Part shown: positions 1-9,000 of the stretch, in pieces
How the letters are laid out: the number at the start of each line of letters is the position of its first letter
Numbering within the stretch: position 1 is the stretch's first letter
NCBI GenBank assembly: GCA_002071175.1
Contig: MWER01000016.1
Span: 124,001 to 188,000, forward strand
Source: Bacteroidetes bacterium ADurb.Bin037
GTDB taxonomy: Bacteria > Bacteroidota > Bacteroidia > Bacteroidales > UBA932
Direction: 5' to 3'
DNA: 64,000 bases
The notes under the pieces: generated by a model
What the model saw: only the letters and a program-made list of their open reading frames with translations
Database searches by the model: none
Told to the model about the DNA's origin: nothing
Program-made: the position numbers and the translations under genes

Positions 1-1219
1 ATATACGGGCGAAATTCCTGTTCAGGGCCCGGGCAACGGATCTGCCAAGAGATGTTTTTCCGACACCGGGAGGGCCGTAAAGGCAGAGAATGGGAGATTT
101 CATATCTCTCTTAAGTTTAAGAACAGCCAGGTGCTCAAGGATCCTTTCCTTGACCGTGTCAAGTCCCGAATGATCACGGTCAAGCACCCTGCGTGCCCGC
201 TTCAGGTCCAGATTGTCTTTGGTATATTCCCCCCAGGGAAGTTCTATCATGAATTGAAGGTAATTGAGTTGTATGGCGTAATCGGGCTGATGGGGATTGG
301 CACGTTCCAGCTTTTGTACTTCCTTTTCAAAGATTTCTGCGATTTCTTTGCTCCATTTCTTTTTCGATGCCTTTTCCCGCAGCGTATCAATTTCTTCCAT
401 ATCCTGGGTCAGGCCCAGTTCATCCTGGATCGTTTTCAGCTGATTGCTCAGGTAATATTCTTTTTGTTGTTGGTCTATCTCTCCACGAACCTTTTGATGG
501 ATCTGTTCCTTGAACTTGAGAAGTTCCAGATGTTTATAAAGAAGTTCCAGTAAATGCGAAGCCCGGTCTTTCAGGGAATCGATAGCCAGCAGGTTCAGTT
601 TCTCCTTGACCCCGTCAAGGTAAATGTTGGAAGCGACAAAATTGATTAGAAAATCACTTTTTTCAATGTTCTTGAGGGCGAATTCGGCTTCCCTGGGAAT
701 ACTGGGTGTCAGCTGGAATATCTGGGCTGCAACCTCTTTGATACCTTCTACCACCATTTTGAAGCTGCCGTCATCTTCCAAAGGAAATATCTCCGGCAGG
801 TACGTGATCTCTGCAGCAAAGTAGGGTTCCCTCTGTACGATCCGGCTGACCTTAAAGCGACGGAATCCATGCAGGATGACGGTTATCCCGCCTTCAGGCA
901 TTTCAATGATCTTTAAAATTTTGGCAAGACAGCCATGATTGCTTATCGTATCTTCTGCAGGATCGTCATCGAGCGGATACATCTGTGTCACCGTTCCGAC
1001 CCATTTGTCGCCGGAAAAACTCTCCCTTACCAATTTTATGGACTTGTCCCTTCCCACGGTTATAGGGATTAATGTGCCGGGGAAAACGACTGCATTCCGC
1101 AGTACCAGTAACGGAAGTATCTCCGGTAATCCTTCTTCTCTGATGTTTCCCGAAGATTCATCCATGTCCATTTCCATTAATGGGATCACGGTCATTTTAT
1201 CTCTAAGAATTAAATCCAT
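1..1219 (-). CDS. lon: ATP-dependent protease Lon, N-terminal part (3' end outside window)
   Basis: Lon is a cytoplasmic hexameric AAA+ serine protease that degrades misfolded and regulatory proteins. About 406 codons are present: an N-terminal substrate-binding LAN domain (LPLLVLRNAVVFPGTLIPIT near residue 35), a helical coiled middle region (RGEIDQQQKEYYLSNQLKTI) and the start of the ATPase domain with Walker A (YGPPGVGKTSLGRSVARAL) just before the window edge. The catalytic Ser-Lys protease domain lies off the left end. The start is the ATG at 1217-1219; the next Met, eight residues in, is a possible alternative. It follows mutY and a BamA-like gene on the same strand after a 72 bp gap, so read-through is possible. 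I saw no convincing -7 box in that gap. Identity is very sure. Confidence 0.96.
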   Translation of the reverse strand, partial: MDLILRDKMTVIPLMEMDMDESSGNIREEGLPEILPLLVLRNAVVFPGTLIPITVGRDKSIKLVRESFSGDKWVGTVTQMYPLDDDPAEDTISNHGCLAKILKIIEMPEGGITVILHGFRRFKVSRIVQREPYFAAEITYLPEIFPLEDDGSFKMVVEGIKEVAAQIFQLTPSIPREAEFALKNIEKSDFLINFVASNIYLDGVKEKLNLLAIDSLKDRASHLLELLYKHLELLKFKEQIHQKVRGEIDQQQKEYYLSNQLKTIQDELGLTQDMEEIDTLREKASKKKWSKEIAEIFEKEVQKLERANPHQPDYAIQLNYLQFMIELPWGEYTKDNLDLKRARRVLDRDHSGLDTVKERILEHLAVLKLKRDMKSPILCLYGPPGVGKTSLGRSVARALNRNFARI

Positions 1220-1291
1220 ATTGAAAACCCTCTCTTTTTTTACATTGTCAATCTTCGTGCCATAGAGTGAAACTGACAAAATGACCGTAGA

Positions 1292-2713
1292 TCAGATAAA
1301 AGGAACCTTAATGGAAAAGAAGAAATTTTTCCAGGAGAAAAAGCCGTATTGATTTTGTTTGCAGACCGAGTAATCAATACCGATAACCATATCATAATAG
1401 GTAACCAGGTCTATTCCTATTCCTGCCGAATAGAGAAATTGATTGCTCAGGGTGTTGAGATGGTTGTCCCATTTGTAATGGGCATATCCCATGTCAAAAT
1501 GGGCATTGGCATAAATTGACAAATGGATCTTGTTGAACTTGGGGAGAAACGACAGCCAATTGAGCGTAAAGGTTCTTTTTTTAAGAATATTGTACCTGAC
1601 CGTATTGTTTGAAATGGCAAATGATTGTCCGTCGGCCACCGTATATTCATAGCCGCGCATCATATCGTTGTCATACCCTATGGCTTTATCCAGGATGTAT
1701 GCCTGGGTGTTGGACAGTGAATATCCTCCCGAAAAAACAGTTGAAAAATACCAGCGTGAATCGGCAATTTGTTTGAAATATTGCAGTCCGAGGGTAAGTT
1801 GGGCATATCGTACGGAAGCATCTGAAGAAAGATAAGTATTCAGTCCTGCCTGTACAAAATAACCGTTCAAAGGGTAACGGTGGTAATCACGCTCGTCTAA
1901 GCGGTATCTGTAATGTAACCTGAAAGCATTCCTTCGCAACCGGTCGTTGCCCCAATAATGGGGATTCAGTTTGAGTACGGTGTCTGCCAGTATCGTGAAC
2001 TCATGCATGAAAGATATGTTATGGATGGTCCTGATATTGGGCCGGTATGAATAATTGATCCTGGTGTTCACCTTTTTTTCGAGCATTATGTCCGGAATGT
2101 TGAAACGGGCCGGTTTATCTTCTATTGTAAATATGTCAAGGTTGTGGCTGAAATTACCCTGCAAGTCCATGCTCATAAAATGCTTTCCCTGCCTGTCCAG
2201 CGAAATATCCCGGTATCCTAAAAAAACACCCCATTGATAACCCCCGTGTGCTGCCACTACAAGTTTGTGTTTCAATCCCAGGAAATTATCAATCCGGGCA
2301 CCGACTTCTATCGTGATCTTGGTAAAATCCCAGTTTTGCAACCAGGTGCTCAGGTTACGCTCTTCCAGTTTCGCTTCAATCAAGGGCCATATATACCACC
2401 TTTCTTCCACCTGGATGATCACAGTGACTAGTTCAGGATTGTCTATCGATCTGAGAGGTGATATCTCGACAAAGTTGAAAAGAAGCAAATTGTTTAGGTT
2501 TTCGTGCGCAAGCCTCAGTTGTTCATTAAATTCAGCTTCGGGTATGGTGTCTCCCACAGAAAAGGGTAGTTCCCTTACAATAATAAATTTTTTGGTGATC
2601 TGGTTACCGGTCAACTCTATGCCTTCGATACGGATGTTCTGGCTCCATCCCGTTAACGAAAGCATTGAGAAAACGACTGAAAAAATGAGGCTCCGGACAA
2701 TGGCAGGTTTCAT
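1292..2713 (-). CDS. BamA/TamA-like outer-membrane protein (POTRA + beta-barrel)
   Basis: The 473-residue product starts with a signal peptide (cleavage near GWSQN), followed by one POTRA-like module (IRIEGIELTGNQITKKFIIV, then a helix and strands to about residue 110). The rest is a long barrel rich in alternating aromatic strands ending in phenylalanine/isoleucine. This is the Omp85 layout, but with a single POTRA instead of BamA's five, so it is closer to the short surface-antigen (D15) proteins of Bacteroidota. Its role in outer-membrane assembly or lipid traffic is not known from sequence alone. Its ATG overlaps the mutY stop by 4 bp (ATGA), so the two are translationally coupled. lon follows 72 bp downstream. 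Confidence 0.8.
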   Translation of the reverse strand: MKPAIVRSLIFSVVFSMLSLTGWSQNIRIEGIELTGNQITKKFIIVRELPFSVGDTIPEAEFNEQLRLAHENLNNLLLFNFVEISPLRSIDNPELVTVIIQVEERWYIWPLIEAKLEERNLSTWLQNWDFTKITIEVGARIDNFLGLKHKLVVAAHGGYQWGVFLGYRDISLDRQGKHFMSMDLQGNFSHNLDIFTIEDKPARFNIPDIMLEKKVNTRINYSYRPNIRTIHNISFMHEFTILADTVLKLNPHYWGNDRLRRNAFRLHYRYRLDERDYHRYPLNGYFVQAGLNTYLSSDASVRYAQLTLGLQYFKQIADSRWYFSTVFSGGYSLSNTQAYILDKAIGYDNDMMRGYEYTVADGQSFAISNNTVRYNILKKRTFTLNWLSFLPKFNKIHLSIYANAHFDMGYAHYKWDNHLNTLSNQFLYSAGIGIDLVTYYDMVIGIDYSVCKQNQYGFFSWKNFFFSIKVPFI

Positions 2714-3771
2714 AGATCGACAAAATTATGAAAAGAATCCATATATTTCTCCGTTAGTCTGGATACCGCAAAATTTTTCAGTTCTTTCCTGTCAATAATC
2801 CGGTAATCCTTTTCAGGTACGGAAACAGGTCCGTTTAACCGGATTTTATAAAATACCGGATATATTGTCTGATGGGTCAGCTTGTGCGGTTGCAGTCGGA
2901 TCATATCGTGCAGGGTGAAAGATTCAAGTCCGGTCAGTTGCCTGAAATCCACGTTTTGTGTCAGTTCCTCAAAACTTACAGGAGTCCCGGTCTCGATCAG
3001 GGGGAATTCATAAAGTCCTTTCCAGATATCTTTACCTGTACGCTGTCTTATGACAATAGTGTTTTCATATTCCAGGTCCAGGTAATTGAAATAGCGCCGT
3101 CTTGTAGTCGTTTTTACCTGTTTAACCGGTAATTTGTCTGTTAGGCCTTTTAGGAAAGCATAGCAGGAACCGGACATAGGACACGATGTACACGTTGGAT
3201 GGGGAGTACAGACAAGCGATCCGAAATCCATCATGGCCTGATTGAATGAAGCGCTGTCCCCACGGGGAAGCAATATCCCTGCCAGTTGGGTAAAAAGTTT
3301 TTTTGAACCGGATGTCCCCACCGGCATGTCAATGCCAAAAAACCTTGCCAGGATACGGTATGCATTACCGTCCAGGGCCGGGACGTCCATCCCGAATGCA
3401 AAAGATGCGACGGCTGCTGCCGTATAAGGACCGATCCCTTCAAGTTTTTTTAACTGATTTATATCAGAAGGAAACTTACCCCCGTATTCTTCCATGATTC
3501 TTTTTGCAGTCTTATGCATATTTCGTGCCCGGGAATAATAGCCCAGGCCCTGCCATAGCTTCAGGACATCATCTTCAGGGGCCTCTGCCAGGTGACCAAC
3601 GGTCGGATAAGCCCCGATAAATCTCCTGAAGTAGCCGTCCCCCTGTTGTACCCGGGTTTGCTGGAGGATTACTTCCGAGACCCATATAGAGTAGGGATCA
3701 TTATATTCTTTCCAGGGAAGTTCCCGGCGGTTTTTTCTGTACCATTCCAGGAGAACGTTCGTAAAATCCAT
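2710..3771 (-). CDS. mutY: A/G-specific adenine DNA glycosylase MutY
   Basis: MutY removes adenine mispaired with 8-oxoguanine in base-excision repair. The 353-residue protein has the catalytic Glu33 (WVSEVILQQT), the helix-hairpin-helix LEGIGPYTAAAVASFAFG and catalytic Asp134 (PALDGNAYRILARF). It also has an iron-sulfur cysteine cluster (Cys188, 194, 197, 203) and a C-terminal NUDIX-like domain (about 225-345) that recognises 8-oxoG. The first cysteine loop has five residues instead of the usual six. The gene leads a minus-strand run with the BamA-like gene and diverges from the HU-like gene. A TATCTTTGC box lies only 3 nt upstream of the ATG, implying an almost leaderless mRNA. Confidence 0.95.
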   Translation of the reverse strand: MDFTNVLLEWYRKNRRELPWKEYNDPYSIWVSEVILQQTRVQQGDGYFRRFIGAYPTVGHLAEAPEDDVLKLWQGLGYYSRARNMHKTAKRIMEEYGGKFPSDINQLKKLEGIGPYTAAAVASFAFGMDVPALDGNAYRILARFFGIDMPVGTSGSKKLFTQLAGILLPRGDSASFNQAMMDFGSLVCTPHPTCTSCPMSGSCYAFLKGLTDKLPVKQVKTTTRRRYFNYLDLEYENTIVIRQRTGKDIWKGLYEFPLIETGTPVSFEELTQNVDFRQLTGLESFTLHDMIRLQPHKLTHQTIYPVFYKIRLNGPVSVPEKDYRIIDRKELKNFAVSRLTEKYMDSFHNFVDL

Positions 3772-3774
3772 GCG

Positions 3775-3783
3775 GCAAAGATA
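3775..3783 (-). promoter_or_regulatory. -7 box of the mutY promoter
   Basis: TATCTTTGC on the minus strand matches the Bacteroidota consensus TAnnTTTGY. It ends 3 nt before the mutY ATG, so transcription would start at or next to the A of the start codon. Pattern match only. Confidence 0.55.
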
Positions 3784-3823
3784 GCTATAAACACATTTTT
3801 TAATGATTTTTTAAATGAAACAT

Positions 3824-3855
3824 CTTGATATTAAGAATTTAAATATTACTTTTGC
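3824..3855 (+). promoter_or_regulatory. Promoter of the HU-like/bS22-like operon
   Basis: The -33 element CTTG (3824-3827) lies 19 nt from a perfect -7 box TACTTTTGC (3847-3855). The predicted start near 3858 gives an AT-rich leader of about 55 nt before the ATG at 3914. Confidence 0.65.
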
Positions 3856-3913
3856 AGTCCATTTGGAATGCAATCTATTTAAAATATTAAATAACTCTTA
3901 AATTAATTGTATT

Positions 3914-4198
3914 ATGACTAAAGCGGATATTGTAAACGAAATTGCCAAAACAACTGGTTTAGAAAAAGTCGCTGTACAGAAAGTTGTGGAATGCTTTATG
4001 GAAAGTGTAAAGAACTCATTGATTCAGAATAACAATGTATACCTTCGTGGTTTTGGTAGCTTTATACTGAAAAAACGTGCCCAAAAAACAGCCCGTAATA
4101 TATCCAAAAACACAACGATCATCATTCCTGAACACTACATACCTGCTTTTAAGCCGGCTAAGGTTTTCTTGAATAAAGTGAAAAATAGCGTTAAATAG
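3914..4198 (+). CDS. HU/IHF-family DNA-binding protein
   Basis: This 94-residue protein has the full HU/IHF fold: N-terminal helices (MTKADIVNEIAKTTGLEKVA), the conserved turn NVYLRGFGSFILKKR, a basic DNA-gripping arm around KTARNISKNTTIIIPEHYIP, and the FKPAKVFLNKVK tail. The family bends DNA as a dimer in nucleoid organisation, replication and recombination. HU and IHF subunits cannot be told apart here; Bacteroidota often carry several paralogues. It is followed after 8 nt by a 29-residue basic protein and then a strong hairpin, so the two form a bicistronic unit with the promoter at 3824-3855. Confidence 0.93.
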   Translation: MTKADIVNEIAKTTGLEKVAVQKVVECFMESVKNSLIQNNNVYLRGFGSFILKKRAQKTARNISKNTTIIIPEHYIPAFKPAKVFLNKVKNSVK

Positions 4199-4206
4199 TT
4201 TCTATT

Positions 4207-4296
4207 ATGCCAAGTGGGAAAAAAAGGAAAAGGCATAAAATGGCAACGCACAAACGGAAAAAGCGTTTACGCAAAAACCGTCACAAAAAGAAATAA
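4207..4296 (+). CDS. 29-residue Lys/Arg-rich protein, bS22/mS38-like candidate
   Basis: The ORF encodes MPSGKKRKRHKMATHKRKKR followed by LRKNRHKKK and TAA: 18 of 29 residues are Lys or Arg. It was too short for the supplied gene track. The pattern K-K-R-x(3)-K-M-x(3)-K-x-K-K-R-L-R-x-x-R resembles, from memory, the tiny mycobacterial small-subunit protein bS22 and the C-terminal domain of mitochondrial mS38. A ribosomal or RNA-binding role is therefore inferred, not shown. It starts 8 nt after the HU-like stop and is closed by the hairpin at 4319-4370, so it is very probably translated with that gene. The real function could also be DNA-associated. Confidence 0.72.
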   Translation: MPSGKKRKRHKMATHKRKKRLRKNRHKKK

Positions 4297-4318
4297 GCCA
4301 TTAAGTGTCTGATGAACC

Positions 4319-4370
4319 GGGAAACCTAAAGCAACTTTTTTCGAAAAGATACTTTAGGTTTCTTACTTTT
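4319..4370 (+). terminator. Long bipartite hairpin terminator
   Basis: GAAACCTAAAG (4321-4331) pairs perfectly with CTTTAGGTTTC (4352-4362). Inside is a second stem, CTTTT/AAAAG, closed by a TTCG tetraloop (4335-4348). The T-rich tail TTACTTTT follows. It would terminate the HU-like/bS22-like transcript; the tail is also the -7 box of the next promoter. Confidence 0.75.
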
Positions 4371-4372
4371 GC
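4340..4372 (+). promoter_or_regulatory. rng promoter embedded in the upstream terminator
   Basis: TACTTTTGC (4364-4372) is a perfect -7 box. TTCG at 4340-4343, the hairpin loop, sits 20 nt upstream where the -33 TTTG is expected. The box ends 6 nt before the ATG of rng. Confidence 0.6.
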
Positions 4373-4378
4373 CATAGA

Positions 4379-5935
4379 ATGGAGAAAGATTTAATTATTG
4401 ATGTAACTTCTTCCGAAGTATCCATTGCTTTGTTGGAGAACAAACGGCTGATGGAATTGCACAAGGAGGAAACAAGCGACAATCATTTCTCGGTAGGCGA
4501 TTTGTATCTGGGTAAGATCAAGAAGATAATGCCGGCGCTTAATGCCGCTTTTGTTGATATTGGTCACGACAAGGATGCTTTTGTACATTATTTTGACCTG
4601 GGGTATGCTTTTTCGACGATCAATTATTTTACCCAACAGGTAATTGCCGGAAAGATCTCCCCGGCAGAAATCTATTCCAGCCTGAAACTGGGCTCCGTAT
4701 TACCCAAAGAAGGGAAGATCTCGGATGTACTTAGAGTTGGACAACCCGTATTGGTTCAAATTGTAAAGGAACCTATTTCGACTAAGGGGTCGCGGCTTAC
4801 TTCCGACATATCGATCGCCGGAAGAAATATGGTCTTGCTGCCTTTTACGGAAAAGGTCAGTCTCTCTTCAAAGATAACGCTTAAAGAGGAGCGTGGAAGG
4901 TTGGAAAGGCTTGTCCAGAGCATACTCCCTCCCAACTATGGGCTCATCATCAGGACTGCGGCAGAAGGTAAAAAGGCTGCCGTCCTGGACGCTGAACTCA
5001 AATCTCTGATACATAGATGGGAAGAATCCTGGTCCGTTATGCGAAAAGGGAAAACCCCTTCACGCCTGTTAACGGAAAACAGCCGCATTACAACGGTCAT
5101 CCGTGATCTGCTCAACGATACGTTTACGAGCATACACGTAAACGACACCTCTGTATTTGAAGAAGTTTGCACGTATATTTCCACCATTGCCCCTGAAAAA
5201 GAAAAGATCGTTAAGCTTTACAAAGGAAAGGATCCGATATTTGATGCTTTTGATGTAAACCGTCAGATAAGGAACTCCTTTGGGAGGGTAGTTCCTTTGA
5301 GGCAGGGCGTCTATATTATTATTGAGCATACCGAAGCATTGCACGTTGTAGATGTGAACAGCGGGATCCGCTCAAATATGGGTAACGGGCAGGAGGACAA
5401 TGCCTTTGAAGTAAATATGGTTGTTGCCGAAGAACTTGCCCGGCAGTTGAGACTTAGGGATCTGGGCGGTATCATCGTAGTCGATTTCATTGACATGGAT
5501 ACAGCTGATCATCGGCAGAAACTCTACAAGAGGATGAAGGAGCTGATGGCTTTGGACAGAGCAAAACACAATATCCTGCCCCTGACCAAATTCGGATTGA
5601 TGCAGATTACCCGTCAACGGGTACGTCCTGCCATGGAAATTAATACCAGCGAAAAATGTCCCGCTTGCAACGGAACCGGAAAGATTCCACCGAGCTTGCT
5701 GTTTACGGAGAATATCGAAAACCAGATGATGTTCTTTGCCAATGAGAAGAAACTTAAAAACGTTGTACTGGAAGTACATCCCTTTATAGAAGCCTATCTT
5801 ACTAAGGGATTGGTGTCCAGGGCCAGAAAATGGTCCAGAAAATACGGATGCCGTCTTCATGTCAGGATAGCACCTGATCTTGCCGTTACACAGGCTCGCT
5901 GGTTAGATCAGAATAACGAAAAGATAGAGCTCTAG
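4379..5935 (+). CDS. rng: Ribonuclease G/E family endoribonuclease
   Basis: This 518-residue single-strand-specific endonuclease acts in rRNA maturation and mRNA decay. Visible parts are the N-terminal S1 RNA-binding domain ([20 protein letters not shown], about residues 40-130) and the catalytic acidic residues in HVVDVNSG and [10 protein letters not shown]. The Zn-link cysteines CPACNGTGK (about 425) hold the dimer. The length fits RNase G rather than full RNase E, since no long C-terminal scaffold region is present. The start ATG lies 6 nt after a -7 box, so the leader is minimal. The stop overlaps that of convergent glnS by 4 bp. Confidence 0.94.
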   Translation: MEKDLIIDVTSSEVSIALLENKRLMELHKEETSDNHFSVGDLYLGKIKKIMPALNAAFVDIGHDKDAFVHYFDLGYAFSTINYFTQQVIAGKISPAEIYSSLKLGSVLPKEGKISDVLRVGQPVLVQIVKEPISTKGSRLTSDISIAGRNMVLLPFTEKVSLSSKITLKEERGRLERLVQSILPPNYGLIIRTAAEGKKAAVLDAELKSLIHRWEESWSVMRKGKTPSRLLTENSRITTVIRDLLNDTFTSIHVNDTSVFEEVCTYISTIAPEKEKIVKLYKGKDPIFDAFDVNRQIRNSFGRVVPLRQGVYIIIEHTEALHVVDVNSGIRSNMGNGQEDNAFEVNMVVAEELARQLRLRDLGGIIVVDFIDMDTADHRQKLYKRMKELMALDRAKHNILPLTKFGLMQITRQRVRPAMEINTSEKCPACNGTGKIPPSLLFTENIENQMMFFANEKKLKNVVLEVHPFIEAYLTKGLVSRARKWSRKYGCRLHVRIAPDLAVTQARWLDQNNEKIEL

Positions 5936-7644
5936 GGTCGTTTCAGCGTTTTGGCAAACGTATCCTTCAATGTGCAGATTCTGTTGAAAACCGGTCGTTC
6001 CGGTGTTGAGTCGTAATCAGCTACAAAATATCCCAGCCGTTCAAACTGGATGCGCGTGCGTGTGTCGTCCTTTCCGGGAACGGCTTTGTTTGCCAGGCCG
6101 GCTGCATGATTGTCGATACATGCTTTTACGGTCCTTAAAGAGCCGGGATTGAGAAAATCCCTGTAATCCTTTTCTTCGGGAATATTACCCATGTATGGTT
6201 CGGTAAACAATTTGTCAAACAGCCGGACTTCTGCCTGTATGGCGTGGGCGGCCGACAGCCAATGGATGGTGCCCTTGACACTGCGCCAGGTACCGGTGCC
6301 GGGTTTTGATTCAGGATCATAAGTACAATGCAGTTCAGTAATATTGCCTTCATTGTCTTTGATCACCTTATCACAGCGGATGATATATCCGTATTTAAGG
6401 CGGACTTCACCTCCCGGCCGCAGACGGAAGAACTTTTTAGGTGGGTCTTCCATGAAATCATCCCGCTCAATATATAATTCATTTGTAAACGGTATAGGTC
6501 TTTCTCCTGCCTGTGGATCCTCGGGGTTGACGGGGGCTGTCATATATTCCTCTTTTTCCCGGGGATAATTTATCAGGACTACTTTCAAGGGATCCAACAC
6601 GGCCATACAACGGGGGGCGGTTTTGTTCAATTCTTCTCTTATGCACCATTCCATCAGGGATATGTCTATGACATTATCTCTTTTGGCGACACCCACCTTC
6701 TCGGAAAAAAGACGGATCCCGGAAGGGGTATATCCCCTTCGCCTCAACCCGCAGATGGTAGGCATTCGGGGATCGTCCCATCCGTTAACCAATCCGGCTT
6801 TGACAAGTTCAAGGAGCTTTCTTTTGCTCATGACGGTATAGGTGATGTTGAGGCGTGCAAATTCATACTGACGAGAGGGAAATATCTCCAGTTTTTCTAT
6901 GAACCAGTCGTAAAGGGGACGGTGTACGTCAAATTCCAGCGTACAGATGGAATGGGTGATTTGCTCTATAGAATCACACTGCCCGTGAGCGTAATCATAC
7001 ATGGGGTATATGCACCATTTGTTTCCGGTACGGTGATGTTCGGCATGTATGATCCGGTACATAATCGGGTCCCGCATGAGCATATTGGGATGGCTCATGT
7101 CTATCTTGGCACGAAGCACCCTGCTTCCATCGGGAAATTCCCCGTTCCTCATTCTGGTGAACAGATCGGCGTTTTCTTCTACACTTCTGTTCCTGAAGGG
7201 ACTTTCCGTCCCGGGTGTTGTAACCGTGCCCCGTCCCAGGCGAATTTCCTCTTGTGTTTGGTCGTCTATATAGGCCAATCCTTTACGGATAAGCATATGT
7301 GCCCATTGGTACAATTGTTCGAAATAGTCCGAAGCATAGAATTCGTCGGCCCACCTGAATCCCAGCCAAAGGATGTCTTCCTTGATGGAATCTACGTATT
7401 CGATGTCCTCCTTGGTGGGATTGGTATCATCAAACCGCAGGTTGGTCTTTCCGCCATATTTTAATGCAAGTCCGAAATTCAGGCAAATGCTCTTGGCGTG
7501 GCCTATATGCAGGTATCCGTTGGGTTCCGGGGGGAACCTGGTCACAATAGATTTGTATTTGCCTTGGGTCAAATCCTCTTGGATGATCTCTTCAAGAAAG
7601 TTCAGGGAACGTTCCGGCCCCGTTTGTGCAGTATCTCCGTTCAT
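5932..7644 (-). CDS. glnS: Glutaminyl-tRNA synthetase
   Basis: This class I aminoacyl-tRNA synthetase charges tRNA-Gln. It has the HIGH signature ([15 protein letters not shown]), the KMSKS equivalent VMSKRKL and the C-terminal anticodon-binding beta-barrels. I use the ATG at 7642-7644 (MNGDTAQTG, 570 aa). A longer frame begins at a TTG at 7668, but that TTG lies inside the predicted -7 box (7665-7673) and cannot be transcribed from it. Direct charging means glutamine tRNA need not go through transamidation. The gene is divergent from yicC and convergent with rng. Confidence 0.96.
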   Translation of the reverse strand: MNGDTAQTGPERSLNFLEEIIQEDLTQGKYKSIVTRFPPEPNGYLHIGHAKSICLNFGLALKYGGKTNLRFDDTNPTKEDIEYVDSIKEDILWLGFRWADEFYASDYFEQLYQWAHMLIRKGLAYIDDQTQEEIRLGRGTVTTPGTESPFRNRSVEENADLFTRMRNGEFPDGSRVLRAKIDMSHPNMLMRDPIMYRIIHAEHHRTGNKWCIYPMYDYAHGQCDSIEQITHSICTLEFDVHRPLYDWFIEKLEIFPSRQYEFARLNITYTVMSKRKLLELVKAGLVNGWDDPRMPTICGLRRRGYTPSGIRLFSEKVGVAKRDNVIDISLMEWCIREELNKTAPRCMAVLDPLKVVLINYPREKEEYMTAPVNPEDPQAGERPIPFTNELYIERDDFMEDPPKKFFRLRPGGEVRLKYGYIIRCDKVIKDNEGNITELHCTYDPESKPGTGTWRSVKGTIHWLSAAHAIQAEVRLFDKLFTEPYMGNIPEEKDYRDFLNPGSLRTVKACIDNHAAGLANKAVPGKDDTRTRIQFERLGYFVADYDSTPERPVFNRICTLKDTFAKTLKRP

Positions 7645-7664
7645 ATGCCTCGATAATTTAATTA

Positions 7665-7673
7665 ACAAAAATA
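7665..7673 (-). promoter_or_regulatory. -7 box of glnS
   Basis: TATTTTTGT on the minus strand fits TAnnTTTGY and would give a leader of about 18 nt before the ATG at 7644. This supports the internal ATG over the upstream TTG. Confidence 0.55.
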
Positions 7674-7685
7674 ATCATATTAATG

Positions 7686-7694
7686 TATATTTGC
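7686..7694 (+). promoter_or_regulatory. -7 box of yicC
   Basis: TATATTTGC matches the consensus exactly and lies 15 nt before the yicC ATG. It is back-to-back with the glnS box, 12 nt apart. Confidence 0.6.
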
Positions 7695-7709
7695 TGAAAA
7701 AATGATCAA

Positions 7710-8588
7710 ATGATTCGTTCAATGACAGGTTACGGAAAAGCCGAAACATCATTTTCCGGAAAAAAATACACCGTTGAAATTCGTTCCGTAAACGGGAAAA
7801 CAGCGGATATCGGGTTCAGGACATCACAGATACCCAGAGAGTATGAGTATGATCTGCGACAGTACCTGATCAAAAAACTTCAACGGGGGAACATAGACCT
7901 TTTTATCTCTGTGGACCAGGAAGAAGAGACGCTGGAAAACACATTTAACGTACAGTTGATCAGACAGTATTTTAAGGAATTACAGACTATTTTCAAGGAT
8001 ATGGAGCAGGAAGTCAGTTCTGCCGATCTGGCTGCCGTGCTGCTTAGGATGCCTGAAGTCAGGGAAGTGCAGAAGAAGGAGATTGATCCGCTTGGATGGA
8101 AAACCCTTAAGCAGTGCATTTTTCTTGCAGCCGAAAACCTGGATGAGTTTCGGTGCCGGGAAGGGAGCCGGCTGGGGCAGGACTTGCTTTCACATATAGA
8201 CAACATAGAGACATACCTTCACAAGGTAGAAGAGTTGGATCCGCAAAGGATCATATCTGTGAAGGAGCGGCTGACAGATAAATTGTCCGGATTGAGTGAA
8301 GAGATAACTATTGATCAGAACCGTCTGGAACAAGAATTGATCTATTATCTGGAAAAGGTCAATATAAGTGAGGAATGCGTACGCCTTAGGCAACACTGCA
8401 GTTATTTCCGTCAAACGATGGAACAGGAAGAATTTGCCGGAAGGAAACTAGGATTTATAGCCCAGGAAATGGGAAGAGAGATCAATACGCTGGGATCCAA
8501 AGCAGCACATGCCGGGATGCAGCAATATGTGGTTATGATGAAAGACGAATTGGAAAAAATAAAAGAACAAGTGCTCAATGTGCTTTAA
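7710..8588 (+). CDS. yicC: YicC/YloC family endoribonuclease
   Basis: The 292-residue protein opens with the family hallmark MIRSMTGYGKAE and has the long coiled middle (about 90-200). The C-terminal DUF1732 segment reads GRKLGFIAQEMGREINTLGS KAAHA and ends in a helix. E. coli YicC is reported as an RNase involved in small-RNA turnover; that is family knowledge. An earlier ATG at 7702 is closed at once by TGA, so 7710 is the start. In many bacteria gmk follows; here a small lipoprotein gene overlaps the yicC end by 11 bp. Confidence 0.93.
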   Translation: MIRSMTGYGKAETSFSGKKYTVEIRSVNGKTADIGFRTSQIPREYEYDLRQYLIKKLQRGNIDLFISVDQEEETLENTFNVQLIRQYFKELQTIFKDMEQEVSSADLAAVLLRMPEVREVQKKEIDPLGWKTLKQCIFLAAENLDEFRCREGSRLGQDLLSHIDNIETYLHKVEELDPQRIISVKERLTDKLSGLSEEITIDQNRLEQELIYYLEKVNISEECVRLRQHCSYFRQTMEQEEFAGRKLGFIAQEMGREINTLGSKAAHAGMQQYVVMMKDELEKIKEQVLNVL

Positions 8589-8982
8589 AAGATCATTTAT
8601 TCTGTTTCTTTTTACGCTATTGCTGACATCGTGCATAGAGCGTGAAGAATATCTATACTCCTACATGCTGGAAGGGGAGGTGAAAAACATTGTGAACATA
8701 CCGTTACAGGGTATAACTGTGATCATGCGCAGAACCTACGACACCAAGCAGAAGGCCGATACGGCCTTCACTGACGCCCAGGGAAAATATTCCGTTTCTT
8801 TGACCTTAACGTCACGTCAAAGGATATTTATTGTAGAGTATACGGATCCGAAGTTAAAATACAGGGATACACTCAGGCGCTTTTCCTTCAAGGATCCTGA
8901 AGATGAATCGGCTCTGCATCAGAAGTATACCATCTATGATTCGATGCGGCTTCAGTCCCGGACGCACGTAAATCCTATTTAA
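8578..8982 (+). CDS. Small lipoprotein with a carboxypeptidase-regulatory-like domain
   Basis: The 134-residue product has a lipoprotein signal peptide ending in the lipobox LLTSC (Cys19). A single beta-sandwich follows, of the type seen in carboxypeptidase-regulatory or SusC N-terminal domains: LEGEVKNIVNIPLQGITVIM, then a DAQGKYSV turn. Similar small lipoproteins occur near radical-SAM genes in Bacteroidales, but none is seen here. It probably faces the periplasm or cell surface; the function is unknown. Its ATG lies inside the yicC end (11 bp overlap), suggesting coupled translation. It converges on recG with an 18 bp gap. Confidence 0.7.
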   Translation: MCFKRSFILFLFTLLLTSCIEREEYLYSYMLEGEVKNIVNIPLQGITVIMRRTYDTKQKADTAFTDAQGKYSVSLTLTSRQRIFIVEYTDPKLKYRDTLRRFSFKDPEDESALHQKYTIYDSMRLQSRTHVNPI

Positions 8983-9000
8983 AAGATCAATGGTGCGTGA

